Below, piece after piece: positions 6,664-10,691 of a stretch of DNA of 10,691 nucleotides. Origin of the DNA: Sphingomonadaceae bacterium (GTDB taxonomy: Bacteria > Pseudomonadota > Alphaproteobacteria > Sphingomonadales > Sphingomonadaceae); NCBI GenBank assembly GCA_020446665.1, contig JAGREF010000256.1:1-10691 (forward strand). Reading direction: 5' to 3'. The notes beneath the pieces are model-generated. The model was given only the letters and a program-made list of their open reading frames with translations, did no database searches and was not told the DNA's origin. The position numbers and the translations under genes were made by a program. Position 1 is the stretch's first letter, and every line of letters begins with the position of its first letter.

Positions 6664-6682
6664 AAAAGGGAGGTTTACCCCG

Positions 6683-8005
6683 ATGTCTGATACACCTGAA
6701 GCAATTGTGCCCCCGACTCCGCGGCGCAAGCCCAAGCCGGAAGTGACCACCATCAATGGTCGCCCGCTGAAACCTGCAACGCTGATGATGGGCCATGGCT
6801 TTGACCCGGTCCTGTCCGAAGGCGCGCTAAAGCCGCCAATCTTCCAGACCAGCACATTTGCCTTTGAAAATGCGGCTGCGGGCAAGCGCCACTTCGAAGG
6901 CATTACCGGCAAACGCCCCGGCGGCGCGGAAGGGCTGGTCTATTCGCGCTTTAACGGGCCAAACCAGGAAATCCTCGAAGATCGCCTGTCCGTATGGGAC
7001 GGGGCGGAGGATGCACTCGTCTTTTCCAGCGGGATGACCGCGATCTGTGTCCTGATGCTGGCCATGTGCAGCGCAGGCGATGTGATCGTCCATTCCGGGC
7101 CGCTCTATGCTGCCAGCGAAGGCTTCGTTGCCAAGGTGCTCGCCCGATATGGCGTGACCTATGTCGATTTCCCGGCGCAGGCGAGCCGCGCGGAAATGGA
7201 CGCAGTGCTGGCTACAGCGCAAGCTCAGGCAGAGGCACAGGGCGGCAAAGTCGCGCTGATCTATCTTGAAAGCCCGGCCAACCCCACCAACGCGCTGGTC
7301 GATGTAGAGGCGATGCGCGATGCGCGCGATGCTGCCTTCACCGGCGATGATCACCCGCCGATCGCGATCGACAACACTTTCCTCGGTCCGCTGTGGCAGA
7401 AGCCGCTCGATCATGGCGCCGACATTGTCGTCTATTCGCTGACCAAATATGTCGGCGGCCATTCGGATCTGGTCGCAGGCAGCGTGTCAGGCGCGAAGAA
7501 ATGGATCGACCCCGTGCGCGCATTGCGCAACACCATGGGCGGCATTTGCGACCCCAACACTGCGTGGATGCTGCTGCGCAGCCTTGAGACCGTAGAACTG
7601 CGCATGACCCGCGCGGGCGAAAACGCTGCGAAAGTTTGCGAATTTCTGCGCGGCCATCCCAAGGTGGAGGGGCTGGGTTATCTCGGCTTCATTTCCGACC
7701 CGGCGCAGCAGGATATTTATGATCGCCATTGCAGCGGGGCAGGCAGCACCTTTTCCGTGTTCATCAAGGGCGGCGAAGCAGAAGCTTTCCGCTTCCTCGA
7801 CAGCCTGACCATTGCCAAGCTGGCGGTGAGCCTGGGCGGCACGGAAACGCTGGCCAGTCTGCCCGCAGCAATGACGCATCTTTCCGTGCCGGATGAGCGC
7901 AAGGCAGCCTTGGGCATCACTGACAATCTCGTGCGTATTTCTGTCGGGATCGAGGATGCCGACGATCTGATCGCCGATTTTGCGCAAGCATTGGACGCGG
8001 TTTGA
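6683..8005 (+). CDS. Cystathionine gamma-synthase family PLP enzyme (Cys/Met metabolism)
   Basis: A 440-residue fold-type I pyridoxal-phosphate enzyme of the trans-sulfuration family, which includes cystathionine gamma-synthase, cystathionine beta- and gamma-lyase, O-acetylhomoserine sulfhydrylase and methionine gamma-lyase. The cofactor lysine is Lys255 in SLTKYVGGHSD. Other family signatures are YSRFNGPNQEILEDRL, FSSGMTAICVLML, ESPANPTNALVD, the PLP-pyridine aspartate in AIDNTFLGPLW, and SLGGTETLASLPAAMTH near the C-terminus. It is about 40-50 residues longer than classic MetB, with a proline/lysine-rich N-terminus and an insertion around FEGITGKRPGGAEG, as in a long-form alphaproteobacterial subgroup. 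ATG at 6683 has GGGAGG at 6668-6673, 9 bases away. Which reaction it catalyses cannot be told from the sequence. The ATP-grasp gene follows after 16 bases. Confidence 0.9.
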   Translation: MSDTPEAIVPPTPRRKPKPEVTTINGRPLKPATLMMGHGFDPVLSEGALKPPIFQTSTFAFENAAAGKRHFEGITGKRPGGAEGLVYSRFNGPNQEILEDRLSVWDGAEDALVFSSGMTAICVLMLAMCSAGDVIVHSGPLYAASEGFVAKVLARYGVTYVDFPAQASRAEMDAVLATAQAQAEAQGGKVALIYLESPANPTNALVDVEAMRDARDAAFTGDDHPPIAIDNTFLGPLWQKPLDHGADIVVYSLTKYVGGHSDLVAGSVSGAKKWIDPVRALRNTMGGICDPNTAWMLLRSLETVELRMTRAGENAAKVCEFLRGHPKVEGLGYLGFISDPAQQDIYDRHCSGAGSTFSVFIKGGEAEAFRFLDSLTIAKLAVSLGGTETLASLPAAMTHLSVPDERKAALGITDNLVRISVGIEDADDLIADFAQALDAV

Positions 8006-8021
8006 GGCTAAGGGGCAGGCG

Positions 8022-8909
8022 ATGAAGCAGATTGGTTTCCTTGCCTGCCCCGGCACCTTGCCCGGCTCGCCCCTGCGGCGGGCGGATGCCTTTGAACATG
8101 ACCAGCAAACAGGTGCCCTGCGCCCCGCGCTGGCCCAAATCGACGCGGAGCTGGTGGAGATCGACTGGCACGAGGCCGACAGCGCCTTTGCCGGGCTCGA
8201 TCTGGTGCTGGTGGGCACACCGTGGGATTATCAGGATGAAGCCGACGCATTCCTCGCCCGGCTGGATGCCATAGAGGCCAGCGGAGTGCCACTGTGCAAC
8301 CCGGCATCTCTGGTTCGCTGGAACCTCGACAAGCATTATCTGGCGGAGCTGGCACAGGCAGGCGCACCGACCATCCCGACCCTGTGGCTCGACACTCCCG
8401 ATGCCGAAAATGTCGATGCCGCCTTCGACATGTTCGACTGTGACCGTGTTGTCGTGAAGCGCCGCGTCGGCGCAGGCGCGGAAGGACAGGAGAGTTTCAC
8501 GCGCGATGCCCCTCCTCCGGCAGGCTGGCAGATGGACCGCCCGGCGATGGTCCAGCCCTTCCTTCCGGCCATTGTCGAGGAAGGCGAATATAGTTTCATC
8601 TTTGTCGACGGGGCTTTCTCCCATGCGCTGCTGAAGACCGCGGCGAAGGGGGATTACCGAATCCAGTCGCTCTATGGCGGGCAGGAAGTGCCGGTAGTGC
8701 CAAATGACAGCGATATTGCCACGGCATTGGGCGTGATCGCGGCCATCCCCTTTACCACCCCGCTTTATGCCCGGATTGATATGGTGCGCGGGCCGCAAGG
8801 CGCGCTGCTGCTGATGGAAGCCGAACTGGTCGAGCCCTATCTCTACCCCGAGCAAGGCCCTGAGCTTGGCCCACGCATGGCCGAGGCAATCGCGGCCCGG
8901 TTGCGCTAG
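8022..8909 (+). CDS. ATP-grasp domain protein, RimK/glutathione synthetase-like ligase
   Basis: A 295-residue ATP-grasp enzyme, expected to join a carboxylate to an amine or thiol through an acyl-phosphate. The first 90 residues form a pre-ATP-grasp domain with LVLVGTPWDYQDEADAFL. The conserved RWNLDKHYLAEL (Lys104) and PTIPTLW follow. The ATP-binding part has VVVKRRVGAGAEG (Lys147), MVQPFLPAIVEEGEYSF and HALLKTAAKGDYRIQ. Metal ligands are likely Asp253 (YARIDMV) and the acidic run MEAELVEP (Glu266, Glu268, Glu271). The layout resembles the group that contains the D-cycloserine cyclo-ligase DcsG, but I cannot assign a substrate. ATG at 8022 has AAGGGG at 8010-8015. The 16-base gap after the PLP-enzyme gene argues for one operon and a linked substrate (inference). 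The stop codon shares CTAG with the converging dioxygenase gene. Confidence 0.85.
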   Translation: MKQIGFLACPGTLPGSPLRRADAFEHDQQTGALRPALAQIDAELVEIDWHEADSAFAGLDLVLVGTPWDYQDEADAFLARLDAIEASGVPLCNPASLVRWNLDKHYLAELAQAGAPTIPTLWLDTPDAENVDAAFDMFDCDRVVVKRRVGAGAEGQESFTRDAPPPAGWQMDRPAMVQPFLPAIVEEGEYSFIFVDGAFSHALLKTAAKGDYRIQSLYGGQEVPVVPNDSDIATALGVIAAIPFTTPLYARIDMVRGPQGALLLMEAELVEPYLYPEQGPELGPRMAEAIAARLR

Positions 8910-9667
8910 GCAGTCTCCGCCCGGCCAAATCGCGGGCCAAGTTCACCGATCACGTCAGCCTCGGCCACCAGCCGCCGATTGCGCTTCCCGAAATTCTTGT
9001 GATCGAACCAGAACGGGCGGCTGGCGGTGAAATACAGCATCGGGCGCGGCGCGCTGCTGCGATTGACGCAGCCGTGATGGAGCACGCGAAAGTCCCAGAT
9101 TGCCACGCTGCCCAATGGGATTTCCGGCACCACTGGCGCTGCCTGCTCCGCTGCTTCGTCAAAGCGATGGCTGCCGGGTCGAAAAGCCGTTGGCCCATTA
9201 TCCGGACCGACATCCACCAGCGGGATCGCGACGGTCAGCGATGCGGGGGGAAGCAGCCGGTCGAGCCCGGTCTCTGGAAACAGCAAGCCGCCATCGCGAT
9301 GCGGATCCTGCGCGGGGCAGCCGCTATCTGCCATCAACATGCCGAACGCTTCGATCACATAGGATGCACCCAGAGCATCAGCGAGAATCTGCTCCTTCGT
9401 CGCATGGGTCAGGAGGCCCGTCTGAAGCAACGATTTGCTGATAGTGACCGGCGCGATGAAACGTCCTTCGCCATTGTCGAACAGGTCGGTCAGGCTTGCC
9501 TTGTCGACAAATTCGGGATGGGCATCGGCGACCAGCGCGGCGATCTGCTCCATCATTTCGCGCGGCCAGAGATCGCGCATCACCACCACACCATCGCGGC
9601 GCAGCGCGCTGGCCGCTTCGCCCGGTTCGCTCGCAGCGACGGGCGAAAGGCCTGTCAGCCCTTCCAC
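8906..9667 (-). CDS. PhyH-type Fe(II)/2-oxoglutarate-dependent dioxygenase
   Basis: A 253-residue member of the phytanoyl-CoA dioxygenase superfamily, non-heme iron oxygenases that couple 2-oxoglutarate decarboxylation to substrate hydroxylation or a related oxidation. The iron triad is visible as His123 and Asp125 in DPHRDGG and the distal histidine in VLHHGCVN (His197 best fits the HxG pattern). Arg208 in RPMLYF is the likely 2-oxoglutarate anchor. NGPTAFRPGSHRF is also typical. Substrate is unknown. The start is GTG at 9667, with AGGAA at 9680-9676 and an 8-base gap. It lies inside the last codons of the upstream J-domain gene, giving a 13-base overlap and probable translational coupling. 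The next in-frame ATG (residue 30) would remove the start of the domain. The gene ends on a CTAG shared with the ATP-grasp gene. Confidence 0.88.
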   Translation of the reverse strand: MEGLTGLSPVAASEPGEAASALRRDGVVVMRDLWPREMMEQIAALVADAHPEFVDKASLTDLFDNGEGRFIAPVTISKSLLQTGLLTHATKEQILADALGASYVIEAFGMLMADSGCPAQDPHRDGGLLFPETGLDRLLPPASLTVAIPLVDVGPDNGPTAFRPGSHRFDEAAEQAAPVVPEIPLGSVAIWDFRVLHHGCVNRSSAPRPMLYFTASRPFWFDHKNFGKRNRRLVAEADVIGELGPRFGRAETA

Positions 9668-10188
9668 TCGCGCCGTTCCTCGGCCTGGCGGAGAACTTCG
9701 TAAGAGACCTGGATCAGCTGGAATTGCTTAGCTGCCAGTTCATCCCCCGGTTTCACATCGGGATGAACCTCTTTCGCCTTGTTGCGATAGGCTTTCTTGA
9801 TCGCGGCAAAATCGGCGTCAGCCTCCAGCTCCAGCACCTCCAGCGCCCGCATTTCATCCGCGCTGCGGCTGCCATCACCGCTGCCCGCCCAGCCATAATG
9901 CTGTGCTTCGGCATAGCCTGCATTTTCGGTCTGCTCGGCCTTGGCCCGCTCTTCCTTCTCTGCCTTGTCCAGCCCTTCGAAATAATCCCATTTGGAATTA
10001 TATTCCGCCGCGTGTTTCTGGCAGAAATACCAGCGATCCGGGCTGTTGGGCGCTTTGGGCGCGGGGCAATCGCCCTTCTCTTCGCAGCCAAAACGGTCGC
10101 AGATGCGCACATTCACCGCCTCGCGCGAGCTGCCATAGCCACGCCAGCGCGGGAATCCCCAATCATTTGATCGCCGGGCGCGGCTCAT
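9655..10188 (-). CDS. J-domain protein with an N-terminal cysteine-rich segment
   Basis: A 177-residue protein with a C-terminal J domain (about 115-175) that should stimulate the ATPase of a DnaK-type Hsp70. The HPD motif is at 142-144 in KAKEVHPDVKPGDE, preceded by the helix IKKAYRNK and followed by FQLIQVSYEVLRQ. The N-terminal half has Cys30-x4-Cys35-x5-Cys41 and Cys56-x2-His59 (YFCQKHAAEYN), a possible metal site, then an acidic/lysine helix (about 70-90). A J domain at the C-terminus after a Cys-containing segment is a known alphaproteobacterial layout, unlike DnaJ itself, which has it at the N-terminus. ATG at 10188 has GGAA upstream, a weak site. A TTG at 10278 would add 30 residues without domain character and is disfavoured. 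Its end overlaps the dioxygenase gene start. Confidence 0.85.
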   Translation of the reverse strand: MSRARRSNDWGFPRWRGYGSSREAVNVRICDRFGCEEKGDCPAPKAPNSPDRWYFCQKHAAEYNSKWDYFEGLDKAEKEERAKAEQTENAGYAEAQHYGWAGSGDGSRSADEMRALEVLELEADADFAAIKKAYRNKAKEVHPDVKPGDELAAKQFQLIQVSYEVLRQAEERREWKG

Positions 10189-10350
10189 GCGAATTCCAGT
10201 ACCCTCATGCAGTTGGTCAGACAGTAATGGCTGCCAGTCTAGGCGTTGTTGCCCGCAGAAGCAAAGTGCGGGAACCAATCCCTAATTGAAATGTTGCATT
10301 GCAATAGCGTTAGAGCGGGTGCAATGGCCCGCGCAGGAAAGCAAGACCGA
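10189..10350. other. Divergent intergenic region with a hairpin and nested palindromes
   Basis: This 162-base gap separates the leftward J-domain gene from the rightward 57-residue gene. It holds a GC-rich hairpin, CCCGCA (10252-10257) with TGCGGG (10267-10272), and the overlapping palindromes TTGCATTGCAA (10294-10304) and ATTGCAAT (10298-10305). TTGAAA at 10286-10291 could be a -35 element, but no good -10 follows. The promoters of both genes are presumably here. Confidence 0.35.
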
Positions 10351-10524
10351 ATGAGCAAGCAACTCGCCCTTTCTGCCTTCTTTTCCGTGCTCGCAATGGG
10401 CAGCCTTGCACTCAGCACCGGAAATGAGAACAGCCAGCTGAAGCGCGGCCAGTCCGGCTATGCAGAGGTGAGCGAGGGCTGGCAGGCACCGAGCATCCCT
10501 GCCCCGCGCCTGCTGCCTCGCTAA
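10351..10524 (+). CDS. Small exported or membrane-anchored peptide, unknown function
   Basis: A 57-residue reading frame starting MSKQLALSAFFSVLAMGSL. It looks like a signal peptide or single membrane anchor (hydrophobic from about 5 to 22), followed by a polar and proline-rich tail ending in APRLLPR. ATG at 10351 has AGGAAAG starting at 10335, with a gap of 10-12 bases. In-frame upstream ATGs (for example 10324) lack a ribosome-binding site and would put charged residues before the hydrophobic stretch. No family is recognised. The stop TAA at 10522-10524 is only 6 bases from the converging pal stop. The case for a real gene is the signal-peptide-like start and the ribosome-binding site; its length alone would not be convincing. 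Confidence 0.6.
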   Translation: MSKQLALSAFFSVLAMGSLALSTGNENSQLKRGQSGYAEVSEGWQAPSIPAPRLLPR

Positions 10525-10530
10525 TCCAAA

Positions 10531-10691
10531 TCAGTTGATCACAATCGTCGCTGCGCGGCGGTTCTGCGCCCATGCGGCTTCGTTCGATCCCAGCGCCACC
10601 GGCGCTTCCTTGCCATAGCTGACCGTCTGGATGCGGCCTGCAGGCACGCCCAGGCTGACAAGATAGTTCTTCGCCGCATTGGCGCGGCGTT
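10531..10691 (-). CDS. pal: Peptidoglycan-associated lipoprotein Pal, C-terminal fragment
   Basis: The leftward frame enters from the right edge of the window and ends at TGA (10533-10531), giving 52 residues of an OmpA-like peptidoglycan-binding domain. It reads [15 protein letters not shown], then [20 protein letters not shown], and finishes [13 protein letters not shown]. The order ([18 protein letters not shown]) is typical of Pal, the outer-membrane partner of TolB in the Tol-Pal complex that binds diaminopimelate in peptidoglycan and helps outer-membrane constriction at division. Only the 3' end is present, so the signal peptide and lipobox are not visible, and another OmpA-family protein remains possible. 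tolB would be expected upstream, outside the window. Confidence 0.85.
   Translation of the reverse strand, partial: RRANAAKNYLVSLGVPAGRIQTVSYGKEAPVALGSNEAAWAQNRRAATIVIN

Noticed and set aside
6488..6682. Known riboswitch classes (SAM-I, SAM-II, SAH, cobalamin, TPP, glycine) in the leader
   Set aside because: None of the conserved core motifs I know for these classes was found. The region is kept only as an unclassified structured leader.
7917..8855. Leftward long open frame opposite the ATP-grasp gene
   Set aside because: It is antisense to a gene with clear ATP-grasp motifs, and its composition is typical of a shadow frame.

Overview
The window reads as one ordinary chromosomal stretch of a GC-rich alphaproteobacterium, most likely a sphingomonad of the Erythrobacteraceae type. 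This is inferred from gene content and protein character: aerobic HemF, a stand-alone infC, a PdeM-type phosphoesterase, a long-form cystathionine gamma-synthase family enzyme, and a Pal C-terminus. No rRNA, tRNA, CRISPR array, insertion sequence or phage gene is visible. The genes are tightly packed and strand direction changes often.

Left part (1-3633). A secreted patatin-type lipoprotein runs rightward and meets a leftward lipoprotein gene; the two stop codons share one CTAG tetramer. The lipoprotein lies 21 bases behind hemF, so hemF and the lipoprotein probably form a leftward operon. Divergent from hemF, across only 44 bases, is a PdeM-like metallophosphoesterase.

Middle (3634-6487). 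infC (translation initiation factor IF3) has its own small promoter region and appears to start at an ATA codon. A perfect 15-bp bidirectional terminator separates it from a leftward, lower-GC gene for a double-CXXCG protein, which looks like an acquired orphan. A divergent gene then encodes an SLC13/DASS-type sodium-coupled anion transporter.

Right part (6488-10691). A 195-base leader rich in potential RNA hairpins, including a possible pseudoknot, precedes a cystathionine gamma-synthase family PLP enzyme. That gene is followed after 16 bases by an ATP-grasp enzyme. The ATP-grasp gene meets a leftward Fe(II)/2-oxoglutarate (PhyH-type) dioxygenase gene, again sharing a CTAG for both stops. 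The dioxygenase is translationally coupled to an upstream gene for a cysteine-containing J-domain protein. A 57-residue exported peptide gene and the 3' end of pal (Tol-Pal system) close the window.

The most interesting points are the structured leader in front of the PLP/ATP-grasp operon, the compositionally foreign double-CXXCG gene, the ATA start of infC, and the two convergent gene pairs that terminate on a shared CTAG. I see no clear new defence or mobile system. All functional calls come from reading motifs by eye.
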